A stretch of DNA of 64,000 bases, taken from the NCBI GenBank assembly GCA_023382975.1, contig JAHDXO010000033.1:54336-118335 (forward strand), read 5' to 3'. This DNA comes from Pirellulaceae bacterium. GTDB lineage: Bacteria; Planctomycetota; Planctomycetia; Pirellulales; Pirellulaceae. Made by a program: the position numbers and the translations under genes. Positions 9,760 to 18,515 of the stretch are shown here, piece by piece; positions within the stretch are counted from its first letter, which is position 1; every line of letters begins with the position of its first letter. Below the pieces are notes generated by a model, which was not told the origin of the DNA, ran no database searches, and saw nothing but the letters and a program-made list of their open reading frames with translations.

Positions 9760-11064
9760 ATGACAACGCATTCTTTTTCCCGCCGAACGATGCTGCGGGG
9801 CCTGGGGGTCAGTATGGCCTTGCCTTGGATGGAGTCGCTGAACGTGTGGGGCAGTTCGCCAGCGGGCGACGGCGCGGCCAGCCAGACGCCGGTTCGGATG
9901 GCGATCCTGTTTGCGGGTTGCGGGTTTCACTCGCACCAGTGGTGGGCCCGCGGGCAAGGTACCGCGATGGAATTGGGCAAAGTGCTGCAACCGCTTCATG
10001 ATTTCCGCGACCGCATGACGTTCATTCGCGGGCTGTTCAACGCCGAGGCACTGAAGGGCAACATCCACAGTTCGCAAACAGGCAACCTCCTGTCCGGGGC
10101 TCCACTCTCGGCCGGTGGTACAATTCGTAGCGGCACGAGCGTCGATCAAATTGTCGCGGAAAAGATCGGCCATCGGACAAAGCTGCCGAGTCTGGTGTTG
10201 GGCTGCGAGAAGGCCAATCCCTCGGTACACAAGAACTACTCGATGCTCTACAGTTCGCACATCTCGTGGAGCAGTCCGACCACGCCGACTCCGTTGGAGG
10301 TCTATCCGGCCTTGGCGTTCGATCAGTTGTTCAAGGACTCGGTGCAGCGCGGGGACAGGAGCGTTCTGGACGAGGTGCTGGAAGACGCGCGAAGCGTCCG
10401 CCGCCACATCAGCCAGACTGATCAGCAGCGGCTGGACGAGTATCTGAATTCGGTGCGCGAACTCGAACAGCGGCTCGACCAAGCCCGCCAACGCGGCGAA
10501 TTGCAGGGCTGGCGGCCGACCCAGACTCGTCCCGACATGCCGCGTCCGCAGGACGGCTATCCCCAGGACATCGTCGAACACATGCGGCTGATGTGCGACA
10601 TCCTGGTGTTGGCGTTCCAGACCGACACCACCCGCATTTGCACGCTGAAGCTGAATAACGATCACGGCACTCTCCGGTTCCCGCATCTGGGCGTCGATTA
10701 CATGATCCATCATCTGCTGTCCCACGCCGACTCGGACGATTGGTTGAAGGTCAATCAGTTCTTCCTGGAACAGATGGCCTATATCGCCCGGCGGCTGGAT
10801 GCCATTCAGGAAGGCGACCGTACGGCGCTGGACAACTCGATGCTCCTGCTCTGCTCCAGCATGCTGACCGGCCATCACGACGCCACCCAATTGCCCGTCG
10901 TCATGCTGGGCACCGCCGGCGGCCAGATCCAGGGCGGCCGGAGCCTTGACTACTTGGGCCAATCCGATCGACAGATGTGCCGGCTGTATCTGAGCATGAT
11001 GAACAAGATGGGCGTGCATCTGGACCGTTTCGGCGATGCCACCCGACCGCTCGACGAAGTCTGA
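9760..11064 (+). CDS. Tat-exported DUF1552 protein
   Basis: Protein of 434 aa with a twin-arginine leader (SFSRRTMLRGLGVSMALPWMESL) followed by the DUF1552 body: RMAILFAGCGFHSHQWW, GNLLSGAPLS, SVDQIVAEKIGHRTKLPSLVLGCE, YSSHISWSSPTTPTP, RRHISQTDQQRLDEYLNSVRELEQRL, MRLMCDILVLAFQTDTTRI, LLLCSSMLTGHHD. DUF1552 resembles the sulfatase/alkaline-phosphatase superfamily fold (as does DUF1501) and almost always follows a DUF1587-type gene, as here. The two products are probably exported together and work as a pair outside the cytoplasmic membrane. The start is the ATG at the Tat signal rather than the longer frame reading back into the previous gene. Confidence 0.86.
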   Translation: MTTHSFSRRTMLRGLGVSMALPWMESLNVWGSSPAGDGAASQTPVRMAILFAGCGFHSHQWWARGQGTAMELGKVLQPLHDFRDRMTFIRGLFNAEALKGNIHSSQTGNLLSGAPLSAGGTIRSGTSVDQIVAEKIGHRTKLPSLVLGCEKANPSVHKNYSMLYSSHISWSSPTTPTPLEVYPALAFDQLFKDSVQRGDRSVLDEVLEDARSVRRHISQTDQQRLDEYLNSVRELEQRLDQARQRGELQGWRPTQTRPDMPRPQDGYPQDIVEHMRLMCDILVLAFQTDTTRICTLKLNNDHGTLRFPHLGVDYMIHHLLSHADSDDWLKVNQFFLEQMAYIARRLDAIQEGDRTALDNSMLLLCSSMLTGHHDATQLPVVMLGTAGGQIQGGRSLDYLGQSDRQMCRLYLSMMNKMGVHLDRFGDATRPLDEV

Positions 11065-11292
11065 CCGAAACCGACTTTCATGACGCCGCGAGAGGTGCGC
11101 AAGAGCACCTCGCCCGAATCCACAACCATTCGATGTGTAAGCCGGCACCTCCGGGCGGAGCGGGGCAGAAGACCTGGGCCGATCGAGTACTGAGGGGCTT
11201 GCACTCCCGGCGAATGCGGCTCAATATTCTAATTGTTGGCTTCGATCAGTCGACGAATACGCTGGAACCGTTCCAACCACGGGAGGAAATTC

Positions 11293-12036
11293 ATGGCAGA
11301 CTGGCTGACACGTTGGACCAAGGCCAAGGCGCCGCTCAAGAAGTTTACCAGCACGAGCAAACCGAACAAGGCGATCGTGGCCAAGGTGATGGCACTGTCC
11401 GCGATTGAAACGGCGCTGTCCGCCGCCGAAAAGGCCGTGACCAATTCCGACGAGTCCGGGATCAAGAAGGCATATCAGGACTACGTCAAGGCGGCGAGCG
11501 TCTTTGCCGGTGTGCTGACCGGGTTGGTCGAGAAGCTCTCGAAATCGCAGGACCAAACCGATCAGACCGACTATATGCAGATTGCCAGCGAAATGGTCAA
11601 CATCCTGGATGTTCAAGAAAAGATCCGCAAGGAGATCATGGAGGAGGTGAAGAAGGTCAAGCAGTCGGGGCAGAGCAAGCTCGAGGTGACCACCTACGGC
11701 GCCGATTGGCAGGGAGCCAAGAAGCACTTCGAATCGGCCACCGGCAAGAAGAAGCCGAGCGCATCGCTGGCCCTTTTCTTCCGCAAACCGGCGGGACTCG
11801 ACAAGGCCTTCGCCGCCTTCGACACCGCCACGCGAAAGAACGACGCAGCCGCCGTGATCAAGGCCGGGACGCTCGTCGAAAAAGCGGCTGCCGACTACGT
11901 CAAGACGCTCAAGAACGTGCTGAAGGAATCCAAGGAAGCGGAGGATTACAAGACGGCCGTCAAGGCGCTGGAAGCGAACATTCAAACGATCCTGAACCGC
12001 CTTCGCCTGACCGTGAAGTCCGCCCAGGGCGGTTAG
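11293..12036 (+). CDS. Hypothetical lysine-rich helical protein
   Basis: Protein of 247 aa that I do not recognise. A strong ribosome site (GGGAGGAAATTC) precedes ATG 11293. The sequence is almost all amphipathic helix and rich in Ala, Lys and Glu. It seems to hold two related halves, each with a segment like (I/V)xKAxxDYVKxxxxxxxxL (IKKAYQDYVKAASVF in the first half, VEKAAADYVKTLKNVL in the second), which suggests internal duplication of a helical hairpin. There is no signal peptide or membrane segment. It sits 65 bp upstream of the ECF sigma gene, but nothing shows that it belongs to that operon. Confidence 0.65.
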   Translation: MADWLTRWTKAKAPLKKFTSTSKPNKAIVAKVMALSAIETALSAAEKAVTNSDESGIKKAYQDYVKAASVFAGVLTGLVEKLSKSQDQTDQTDYMQIASEMVNILDVQEKIRKEIMEEVKKVKQSGQSKLEVTTYGADWQGAKKHFESATGKKKPSASLALFFRKPAGLDKAFAAFDTATRKNDAAAVIKAGTLVEKAAADYVKTLKNVLKESKEAEDYKTAVKALEANIQTILNRLRLTVKSAQGG

Positions 12037-12100
12037 CTTTGCACGGCATGTAGGCTACCGCGTGGCAACCGATCGTGTTGCTATGGTCGGGAATAGTAGA

Positions 12101-12652
12101 ATGTCACCAGTATCTGAGCCGTCCGACGAAATCCTGATGCAAGGAGTTGCCAAGGGCGATCCGTCGGCGTTCGAACGGCTTGTGCTTCGTCACCAGGAAT
12201 CGGTGTGGCGCACGGCCTACCGCATGCTCGGTTGCCGTCAAACGGCCGAGGATATTGCTCAGGATGCGTTCCTGCGGATCTACCAAGCGGCGCATCGGTA
12301 TCGGCCGACGGCGTCTTTTCGCACCTATTTGTACCGCGTCGTGGTGCGGCTGTGCCTCGATTGCCTGCGGAGGAAACGGCCGGTTGTTTCGGACGACTTC
12401 GGGCAATTGGCTGAGTCCGGGGCATCGGCCGAAGAAGATGCGCTCGTACGTGAGCGGGATCAGGCGGTTCAAGCCGCACTGAGTCGCCTGCCCGCCCATC
12501 AGCGGTCGGCGATCGTGCTGCGCTACTACGAAGGGCTCAGCGGCCTGGAGATCGCGTCGGCGATGGAGACCAGCACCAAGGCGGTCGAACGTCTGCTGGC
12601 CCGCGGCCGCGCCACGCTGGAGAAGCGGTTGGCAAATCTTATGAGTGATTAG
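12101..12652 (+). CDS. ECF-type RNA polymerase sigma factor
   Basis: Protein of about 183 aa with sigma region 2 (AFERLVLRHQESVWRTAYRMLGCRQTAEDIAQDAFLRIYQ) and region 4 (LSRLPAHQRSAIVLRYYEGLSGLEIASAM, then KAVERLLARGRATLEKRL with the DNA-recognition helix). Its partner is the anti-sigma factor encoded immediately downstream, and its likely targets include its own operon. The start is uncertain: the ATG at 12101 keeps the complete region 2, while in-frame ATG 12083 and GTG 12062 would add 6 or 13 residues without a better ribosome site. It is the first gene of an operon running to the permeases at 19729. Confidence 0.88.
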   Translation: MSPVSEPSDEILMQGVAKGDPSAFERLVLRHQESVWRTAYRMLGCRQTAEDIAQDAFLRIYQAAHRYRPTASFRTYLYRVVVRLCLDCLRRKRPVVSDDFGQLAESGASAEEDALVRERDQAVQAALSRLPAHQRSAIVLRYYEGLSGLEIASAMETSTKAVERLLARGRATLEKRLANLMSD

Positions 12653-12654
12653 AG

Positions 12655-12697
12655 ATTTTTCGCGGGGGTTTGGGCGGGCTAGTTCGTTTATTCTTCG
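12655..12697 (+). promoter_or_regulatory. Shared upstream element, copy 1 (before anti-sigma gene)
   Basis: A stretch beginning ATTTTTCGCGGGGG and followed by a G/T-rich tract ending near CGTTTATT lies just after the sigma-factor stop codon and before the anti-sigma start. The same arrangement recurs at 13763-13805, with the first 14 bases identical and about two-thirds of the next 25 matching without gaps. Its repetition upstream of two genes in one ECF-sigma operon suggests an ECF-dependent promoter or an RNA leader element. The precise -35 and -10 cannot be assigned by eye. Confidence 0.45.
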
Positions 12698-12713
12698 AGC
12701 GAGGATGGATGCG

Positions 12714-13208
12714 ATGCGGTGCCAGGTTGTTCAACAGAAGCTGGATCAATACGCGGGCCAGAGCCTTTCCGGGCCGGAACGCGAGCTGATGGAGAGGCAC
12801 TTGCGGTCGTGTCCGGTTTGCCAACAATCGCTCGAACGGCAGAGTCGCCTGCAGACGCTGCTGCAATCGTGCCATGCCCCACCGATCCCCGAAGAGTTCG
12901 CAGCGCGAGTGCTGGCGCGGGCGGAATCGCATCCGGTGGTGGTGACCCGTCCATCGTCGCGAGGCTGGACGCCCGGCGTTACAGGGAAGAAACTCGGCGA
13001 GGTGCTGGGGATGGTTGGCACCTTGGCTGCCGGACTGCTGATCGGGTTGCTGCTTGGTCACCAAACGTGGCAGTCGGGCACGCGGGCGATTTCCGAATTC
13101 CATCAAGGCGAAGCGGCGGGTGCGGCCGGCCTCGGCGGCTTGATCGATCCTGGCGACGACACGCTCGCCCAGACCTATCTGCAAATGACTTTGCCCCGCG
13201 ACGGTTGA
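12714..13208 (+). CDS. Zinc-finger anti-sigma factor, membrane-anchored
   Basis: Protein of about 164 aa. The N-terminal ZAS-type module shows the HxxxCxxC signature as H-LRS-C-PV-C within RELMERHLRSCPVCQQSLERQ. A membrane segment follows (GMVGTLAAGLLIGLLLGH), then about 50 periplasmic residues. Such proteins hold the cognate ECF sigma factor inactive until a signal arrives, and the gene follows the sigma gene directly. The start is taken as ATG 12714, because GAGCGAGG sits 9 bases upstream. The frame is open from 12645 and another ATG lies at 12705. Confidence 0.82.
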   Translation: MRCQVVQQKLDQYAGQSLSGPERELMERHLRSCPVCQQSLERQSRLQTLLQSCHAPPIPEEFAARVLARAESHPVVVTRPSSRGWTPGVTGKKLGEVLGMVGTLAAGLLIGLLLGHQTWQSGTRAISEFHQGEAAGAAGLGGLIDPGDDTLAQTYLQMTLPRDG

Positions 13209-13220
13209 GGAATCTGTGCC

Positions 13221-13748
13221 ATGTGGCAACACGCAAAACCCTATCTCCTGGCTCTTTCGGCCGCTCTGAATCTGTCGTTCGTCGCGATGTGGGTCGCGTA
13301 TGCGGCTCCGTTGCGTTTGCCGGATACGTCGCATGCGCCAAACGCGGAGCAGGAGGTCGTTTGGTGCCCGCTGCATCGGGAACTGGAGGTAACCTTGGAG
13401 CAATGGCAGCAGATTGAGCCACGGCTGCAGCAGTTTCAGTCTTCGGTGGGAGATCTCTGTCAGCAGATCGAACTCATGCGGGTCGAAGTCATCGATCTGT
13501 TGGCTGCAGAGCAGCCCGATCTGGACGCCGTTCGAGCGAAACAGGACGAAATTCTGGCGGCCAAGCGGACGATGCAGGACACGGTCGCGTCCCATTTGTT
13601 GGCCGAAAAGGAGATCCTGACAGCCCAGCAGCAACAGCGGCTATTTCAGCGGTTGCGCGATCGCACCGGCTGCGCCGGAACCTCGCCGCCGATGTCCGGG
13701 CGCAATCGGCAGCGGGGTGTAGACGCTGCGGTTCTCGAAGACAAATAA
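13221..13748 (+). CDS. Membrane-anchored Spy/CnrX-like (periplasmic sensor) protein
   Basis: Protein of 175 aa. An N-terminal hydrophobic anchor (PYLLALSAALNLSFVAMWVAYA) precedes a long periplasmic helical domain with the heavy-metal-resistance/LTxxQ look: WCPLHRELEVTLEQWQQIEPRLQQF, then VIDLLAAEQPDLDAVRAKQDEILAAKRTMQDTVASHLLAEKEILTAQQQQRLFQRL. In this superfamily (CnrX, ZraP, CpxP, Spy) the four-helix hairpin senses metals or damaged proteins. In an operon with an ECF sigma and anti-sigma it is a candidate signal sensor, by analogy with CnrX. It starts 12 bp after the anti-sigma gene. Confidence 0.72.
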   Translation: MWQHAKPYLLALSAALNLSFVAMWVAYAAPLRLPDTSHAPNAEQEVVWCPLHRELEVTLEQWQQIEPRLQQFQSSVGDLCQQIELMRVEVIDLLAAEQPDLDAVRAKQDEILAAKRTMQDTVASHLLAEKEILTAQQQQRLFQRLRDRTGCAGTSPPMSGRNRQRGVDAAVLEDK

Positions 13749-13762
13749 ATCGAGAAATGGAC

Positions 13763-13805
13763 AATTTTTCGCGGGGGATTCGGGTGGCGTGTGCGTTTGT
13801 TGGGC
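13763..13805 (+). promoter_or_regulatory. Shared upstream element, copy 2 (before efflux adaptor gene)
   Basis: Second copy of the element seen at 12655, again starting ATTTTTCGCGGGGG, with the distal part ending in CGTTTGTT. It lies in the 115-bp gap between the sensor gene and the HlyD-type adaptor, about 60 bases upstream of the adaptor start. This suggests that the efflux genes have their own ECF-controlled promoter or leader besides read-through from the sigma gene. Confidence 0.45.
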
Positions 13806-13863
13806 TTAGAGAATCCCACAAACTGATCTGGGCATGCGCCCGGCTTGCCAAGCGAGAGATGCG

Positions 13864-15261
13864 ATGAACATGCTTCCGAAACACCGTGCAGCGGACGCTG
13901 GCGATGCGGTGCCGGAGAACCGTCTCTCGGGCGACGGCGCCCTGCGGCCTCAGCCGGTTCGGGGCGGTCCGCCCCGAACGACACTTGGGCAAACGTCCCG
14001 TCCCAGCGGAAAGAAACGCCGTCGCAGGAAGCGTCTTCTGCCGATTCTGGCCCTGCTGATTCTCGTCGCGTCACTCGCTGGATGGTGGTGGAACACCTAC
14101 GGGCGACCCGGCACGGGCGAACCGGTTTCCCAGACGGCAGTCGTCGAGCGGCGCGATTTCGCCTCGTCCGTGTTGGCCACGGGGGCGGTCAAGCCGCAAG
14201 TGGGGGCTGAGGTCCGCGTCGGTGCTCGACTGTCCGGCAAGGTGGCCAAGCTGCGCGCCAACATCGGCGATCAAGTCGCGCGCGGCCAGGTCATCGCCGA
14301 AATCGAGAAAGAGGATCTTGAAGCGATGCTCGCTCAACGCGAGGCCGAATTGCAGTTGGCCGAGGCCAAGCTGGCCGCGGTGCATCGGCTGTTTCCCAAG
14401 GAAATCGAGCGTGCCAAATTGGACATCGCCCGCTGGCAAGCGACGTGTACGCTCGGCGAACTGGAAGTCGCCCGGGAGACGAACCTTCGCCAGCAGAACA
14501 TCACGTCCGAGGCGACGTTGGAGCAGGCTCAAGAGCGACTGGCCATCGCGGCGGCCCAACTGGCCACCGCCGAGACGGCGCATGAATTGGTCTCCCTTCG
14601 CTACGAAGAGGATCTCAAGCAGGCGGCGGCCGAAGTCGCCCGGGCGCAATCGTCCGTGGCCAACGCCCGGGTGCAACTGGCTTACGCTACGATCACGGCC
14701 CCCATCGACGGCGTGATCGCGTCGGTTTCGACTCAGGAAGGCGAAACCGTCGCCGCGGGCTTCAATGCCCCGACATTCGTGACCATCATCGACCTCGACC
14801 GTCTGCAGGTCGATGCCTATGTGGACGAAGTCGATATCGGCAAAGTCCGTCCCGGTCAGGAGGCCGTGTTCACCGTGGATACCTTTCCGGGCCGAGAGTT
14901 CCGGGGAACTGTCAGCGCCATCTATCCCAAGGCGATCATCCAAGACAACGTTGTGAACTACGACGTCGTGATCGACATCCTCGATCGGCACGACGGCGCA
15001 CTGCGTCCGGAGATGACCGCCAGCGTCACGGTGCTGTTGGAAACCAAGATCGGCGTGTTGGCGATTCCGGCGAAAGCGGTGAAACGCGAACGCGGCAAGA
15101 ACGTCGTCTACGTCTCCGTCGACGGACAACCGGAGCCTCGCGAAGTCACGGTGGGCTGGAAGGACGGCGCGTGGATCGAGGTCCTGGGAGGCCTGGAGGA
15201 AGGTCAAACGGTCTTTGTCGAGGCGCCACCGGCCCCCCGCAACAATCCGCCGCAACTCTGA
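13864..15261 (+). CDS. HlyD/MacA-type periplasmic adaptor protein
   Basis: Protein of 465 aa. After a disordered, basic N-terminal 57 residues comes one membrane segment (LLPILALLILVASLAGWWW, about 58-76). The lipoyl half-motif follows (GAEVRVGARLSGKVAKLRANIGDQVARGQVIAEI), then a long alpha-helical hairpin of about 130 residues, the second lipoyl half (ATITAPIDGVIASVSTQEGETVAAG), and beta-barrel and membrane-proximal domains. This is the architecture of adaptors that link MacB-type ABC transporters to an outer-membrane channel, and the ATPase and permeases follow directly. No TolC-like gene is present in the window. ATG 13864 was chosen for its nearby GAGAG site and because the frame before it looks non-coding. 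Confidence 0.87.
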   Translation: MNMLPKHRAADAGDAVPENRLSGDGALRPQPVRGGPPRTTLGQTSRPSGKKRRRRKRLLPILALLILVASLAGWWWNTYGRPGTGEPVSQTAVVERRDFASSVLATGAVKPQVGAEVRVGARLSGKVAKLRANIGDQVARGQVIAEIEKEDLEAMLAQREAELQLAEAKLAAVHRLFPKEIERAKLDIARWQATCTLGELEVARETNLRQQNITSEATLEQAQERLAIAAAQLATAETAHELVSLRYEEDLKQAAAEVARAQSSVANARVQLAYATITAPIDGVIASVSTQEGETVAAGFNAPTFVTIIDLDRLQVDAYVDEVDIGKVRPGQEAVFTVDTFPGREFRGTVSAIYPKAIIQDNVVNYDVVIDILDRHDGALRPEMTASVTVLLETKIGVLAIPAKAVKRERGKNVVYVSVDGQPEPREVTVGWKDGAWIEVLGGLEEGQTVFVEAPPAPRNNPPQL

Positions 15262-15274
15262 ACGAGGTGTATCG

Positions 15275-16012
15275 ATGATCGAACTGCAAGACATTGAGAA
15301 GACGTATACCAGTGGCGAAGTCGTCACCCGAGTGCTCAAAGACATCTCCTTCGACATCCAGCCGGGCGAGTACGTGGCCATCATGGGGGCATCGGGAACC
15401 GGCAAGTCGACCTTGATGAACATCCTGGGCTGCCTGGATAAGCCGACCGCCGGCCACTACCGGCTGGATGGCACGGACATGGTGAACTTGGACGATGAAG
15501 GACTCTCGCACTTGCGAAACCATAAGATCGGCTTCGTGTTCCAGCAGTTCCATCTGCTCCAACGAACCACGGCCTTGAAGAACACGTTGCTGCCGCTGAT
15601 CTACGCGGACCATTACCCGGAGGATGCCGAAGAACTGGGCGAGCACGCGCTGGCGATGGTCGGTCTGAGCGACCGCATCGATTACCGGCCCAACCAGTTG
15701 TCCGGCGGCCAGCAGCAACGGGTGGCCATCGCCCGAGCGTTGATCACGAATCCATCGATCATCCTGGCGGACGAGCCCACGGGGAACCTCGATACCCGCA
15801 GCGGCACCGAGGTGATGGCGATCTTCCAACGCTTGCACCAGGACGGTCGGACGATCATCATGGTCACGCACGACCGGGAACTCGCGGAACATGCCCAGCG
15901 CGTCATCGTTCTGGACGATGGCCAGATCGCCGAAGACCATGCGGTCAGCCAACGGCGCGACGCCGAAGCGGAACTCGCGGCGCTGGTTCCCGCGGAGGAG
16001 AACGGATCATGA
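15275..16012 (+). CDS. MacB/LolD-type ABC transporter ATP-binding protein
   Basis: Protein of 245 aa with all ABC motifs: Walker A GASGTGKST at 38-46, Q-loop FVFQQ near 88, signature LSGGQ at 142-146, Walker B ILADE at 163-167 and a switch His (MVTHDRE). It is closest to the MacB/LolD/FtsE class, which couples ATP hydrolysis to conformational work on periplasmic partners rather than classic import. ATG 15275 follows AACGAGGTG. The gene starts 13 bp after the adaptor and its stop overlaps the next permease start by four bases (ATGA), which indicates tight translational coupling. Confidence 0.92.
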   Translation: MIELQDIEKTYTSGEVVTRVLKDISFDIQPGEYVAIMGASGTGKSTLMNILGCLDKPTAGHYRLDGTDMVNLDDEGLSHLRNHKIGFVFQQFHLLQRTTALKNTLLPLIYADHYPEDAEELGEHALAMVGLSDRIDYRPNQLSGGQQQRVAIARALITNPSIILADEPTGNLDTRSGTEVMAIFQRLHQDGRTIIMVTHDRELAEHAQRVIVLDDGQIAEDHAVSQRRDAEAELAALVPAEENGS

Positions 16013-17220
16013 GGATACTGCGCACGGCCCGAGAGGGTTTTCACTCGTTGGCAGCCAATCCGCTGCGGACGTTCTTCATGATGGCGGGCACGATCGTCGG
16101 CATCGCCGCGCTGACCGTGATCATGGCCATCGGCAAGGGCACCGAATCGCAGGTCATGAAGCGAGTCGAGAACTTCGGCCCGCGGGCCATGATGCTGGTG
16201 GCCGGGGGAGGAAAGACCATCGGTCCGCCCGATCTGAATGTCACGACGCTCACACTGGCCGACGTCCGAGCGATCCGCGACGAGATCCCCGATCTGGAGT
16301 TCGTCACTCCGCAGGCGTGGCAGACGAGTGCCGGCTTGCGTTACGGCAACAGCCAGGTTCAGGCGACGATGTGGGGCATTGAACCCCAATGGCACGATGC
16401 CTGGAATTGGTATACGGCCAAGGGAGATGGAATCACCGACGAAGACGTCGCCACGATGGCCCGGGTCTGTGTGATCGGCAGTTCGGTGAAACGCGATCTG
16501 TTCGGCGACGCGGACCCGATCGGCGAAAGTCTGTACGTCAACAAGGTCGCCGTCACGGTCAAAGGGGTGCTGGAGCGTCGCGGAACGTCCGGTGGCGGCG
16601 GTGGAGATTTCGACAACCGCATCCTGCTGCCCATCACGACGGCGATGCGGCGGGTGATGAATGTCGACCATCTTGGCGGGATCCGGATCATCACCCGAGA
16701 TCCGGCGCGGATGGCCGACCAGTCGGAACAGATCATCCGCTTGATTCGTGCCCGGCATCGCATTGCACCGCCCGCCGAGGACGATTTCCGGCTCACCACG
16801 CCGTTGGCGATTGCGGAAGTGGCTCGGGGCACTTCGCGAACGCTGTCCATGCTCTTGATCGCTTTGGCCAGTTTGAGCTTGCTCGTCGGGGGCGTGGTGC
16901 TGATGAACATCCTGCTGATCTCCGTGGCGGAACGCACGAAAGAGATTGGGCTGCGGCGAGCCGTGGGTGCTACGCGGGGCGACATTTTCAGCCAATTCCT
17001 GACCGAATCACTCAGCGTGACCTTCCTGGGGATGCTGTTGGGCAGTGCGCTGGGCGCGGGCGTCTCGCTGGCGGTTCGCAGATTGACGCCGATGGCGGCC
17101 GTGCTCTCCTGGGAACCTCTCGTGCTGGCGATCGGCTTTGCTCTGTTGGTCGGAGTGTTCTTCGGCGTCCAGCCCGCTCGCCGAGCCGCACGCCTGCACC
17201 CCGTGGAAGCCCTCCGATAG
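16009..17220 (+). CDS. MacB-type ABC permease (first of three)
   Basis: Protein of 403 aa with the MacB/FtsX layout: a first membrane helix within residues 17-42 (LRTFFMMAGTIVGIAALTVIMAIG), a large periplasmic domain of about 230 residues (MacB_PCD), then three helices in a C-terminal FtsX domain (SLLVGGVVLMNILLISVAERTKEIGLRRAVGATRGDI...). It ends with the typical PARRAARLHPVEALR. Overlaps the ATPase gene by 4 bp. It is very similar to the next permease, including shared blocks such as VKRDLFxxADPIGxxLYVNKVA, so the two arose by tandem duplication. Confidence 0.9.
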   Translation: MRILRTAREGFHSLAANPLRTFFMMAGTIVGIAALTVIMAIGKGTESQVMKRVENFGPRAMMLVAGGGKTIGPPDLNVTTLTLADVRAIRDEIPDLEFVTPQAWQTSAGLRYGNSQVQATMWGIEPQWHDAWNWYTAKGDGITDEDVATMARVCVIGSSVKRDLFGDADPIGESLYVNKVAVTVKGVLERRGTSGGGGGDFDNRILLPITTAMRRVMNVDHLGGIRIITRDPARMADQSEQIIRLIRARHRIAPPAEDDFRLTTPLAIAEVARGTSRTLSMLLIALASLSLLVGGVVLMNILLISVAERTKEIGLRRAVGATRGDIFSQFLTESLSVTFLGMLLGSALGAGVSLAVRRLTPMAAVLSWEPLVLAIGFALLVGVFFGVQPARRAARLHPVEALR

Positions 17221-17232
17221 GCAGCGCCGTAG

Positions 17233-17251
17233 CACAGGCTGCCAGCCTGTG
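17233..17251. repeat. Short palindromic repeat (CACAGGCTG-C-CAGCCTGTG)
   Basis: A perfect 9-bp inverted repeat with a one-base centre, CACAGGCTGCCAGCCTGTG, lies in the 80-bp gap between the first two permease genes. Related palindromes occur at 57082-57100 and 57110-57128 inside a MITE-like element, also flanked by GTAG or CTAC-type bases. It may act as a REP-type element or mRNA hairpin within the operon. Confidence 0.75.
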
Positions 17252-17300
17252 AAAACCACCGCGCAAACAACCTCTTCCAAGACGAAAGCGATTCACTTCC

Positions 17301-18515
17301 ATGCGTAGTCTCCGGATCGCCAACCAGGGATTGACCGCCCTGTCGGCTCACAAGCTGCGGACGTTCTTCATGATGGCGGGCACGACCGTGGGGATCGCCG
17401 CCTTGACCGTGATCATGGCCATCGGCAAGGGCACCGAGCGGCAGGTCATGAAGCGGGTCGAGAACTTCGGCCCGCGGGCGATGATGGTGATCGCCGGCGG
17501 CGGAAAGGACTTGCCGCCGCCCGACATGACCGTGACGACGCTGACCCTGGAGGACGCAGCCGCGATTCGCGACGAGATCGAAGGATTGGAGGTCGTCGCT
17601 CCGCAGGCGTGGCGGTTCAACATGGATCTGAAGCACGGCGCCAATCAGATCCAGGCCGTGGTGTGGGGAGTCGAGCCCCACTGGCACGATGCCTGGAACT
17701 GGTATTCGAGCGAAGGGGCCGGCATCACGGACGAGGACGTGGCCTCGCTGGCGCGAGTGTGCGTGATCGGTTCGTCGGTCAAACGCGACTTGTTCGACAA
17801 CGCCGATCCCATCGGGCAAACGCTGTACGTCAACAAAGTCGCCTTGACTGTGACGGGAGTCCTGGAACATCGCGGGACCGGCGGCATGGGCGGTGTCGCC
17901 GACTTCGACAACCGCGTCATCATCCCGATCACGACGGCGATGCGGCGCGTGATGAACGTGGACTACGTCGGCGCCATCCGGGTCGTCACCAAGGATGCCG
18001 CTGCGATGCCTCGGCAAGCCGAAGCGATCCGCGAGCTGCTGCACCAGCGGCATCACATCGCGCCGCCTCAGGAGGACGATTTCCGTATCGTCACGCCCGA
18101 CATCATCGCCGGACTGGTCCGGGGAACTTCGCGGACGCTGTCCCTGCTGCTTGCTGGCTTGGCCGCCTTGAGCCTGCTTGTCGGCGGCGTCGTGTTGATG
18201 AACATCCTGTTGATCTCCGTCGCGGAACGGACCAAGGAGATCGGGTTGCGGCGAGCCGTGGGCGCGACGCGTGGCGACATCTTCCTGCAATTCCTTGCCG
18301 AGTCGCTCGGCGTCACTTTGCTCGGCACCGTGGTCGGGAGCGGACTGGGCTGGGTGCTTTCCCTGGCCATCGGCCGACTGACACCGATGACGGCCGTCGT
18401 CGGCTGGGAACCGTTTGCTTTGGCGGTTGGGTTCGCCCTGCTGGTCGGGACGTTCTTCGGCGTTCAGCCCGCTCGCCGGGCCGCCCGACTGCATCCCGTG
18501 GAAGCGTTGCGATGA
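17301..18515 (+). CDS. MacB-type ABC permease (second of three)
   Basis: Protein of 404 aa, a close paralogue of the permease at 16009: the same four-helix MacB plan, with LRTFFMMAGTTVGIAALTVIMAIGKGTE at the N-terminus, MRRVMNVDYVGAIRVV in the periplasmic domain and an FtsX C-terminus ending PARRAARLHPVEALR. Since MacB-type permeases work as dimers, this and its neighbour could form a heterodimer over the single ATPase; that is inference. Its stop overlaps the start of the third permease by 4 bp. The gap before it holds only a palindromic repeat. Confidence 0.9.
   Translation: MRSLRIANQGLTALSAHKLRTFFMMAGTTVGIAALTVIMAIGKGTERQVMKRVENFGPRAMMVIAGGGKDLPPPDMTVTTLTLEDAAAIRDEIEGLEVVAPQAWRFNMDLKHGANQIQAVVWGVEPHWHDAWNWYSSEGAGITDEDVASLARVCVIGSSVKRDLFDNADPIGQTLYVNKVALTVTGVLEHRGTGGMGGVADFDNRVIIPITTAMRRVMNVDYVGAIRVVTKDAAAMPRQAEAIRELLHQRHHIAPPQEDDFRIVTPDIIAGLVRGTSRTLSLLLAGLAALSLLVGGVVLMNILLISVAERTKEIGLRRAVGATRGDIFLQFLAESLGVTLLGTVVGSGLGWVLSLAIGRLTPMTAVVGWEPFALAVGFALLVGTFFGVQPARRAARLHPVEALR

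Noticed and set aside
6903..9761. Long open frame of 952 codons on the minus strand opposite the DUF1587-type gene
   Set aside because: High GC content keeps antisense frames open. The plus-strand protein has recognised domains and a signal peptide, and the antisense translation does not resemble any family.
17609..18511. N-terminal extension of the third permease
   Set aside because: This part is an alternate-frame shadow of the second permease. The real start overlaps the previous stop at 18512.
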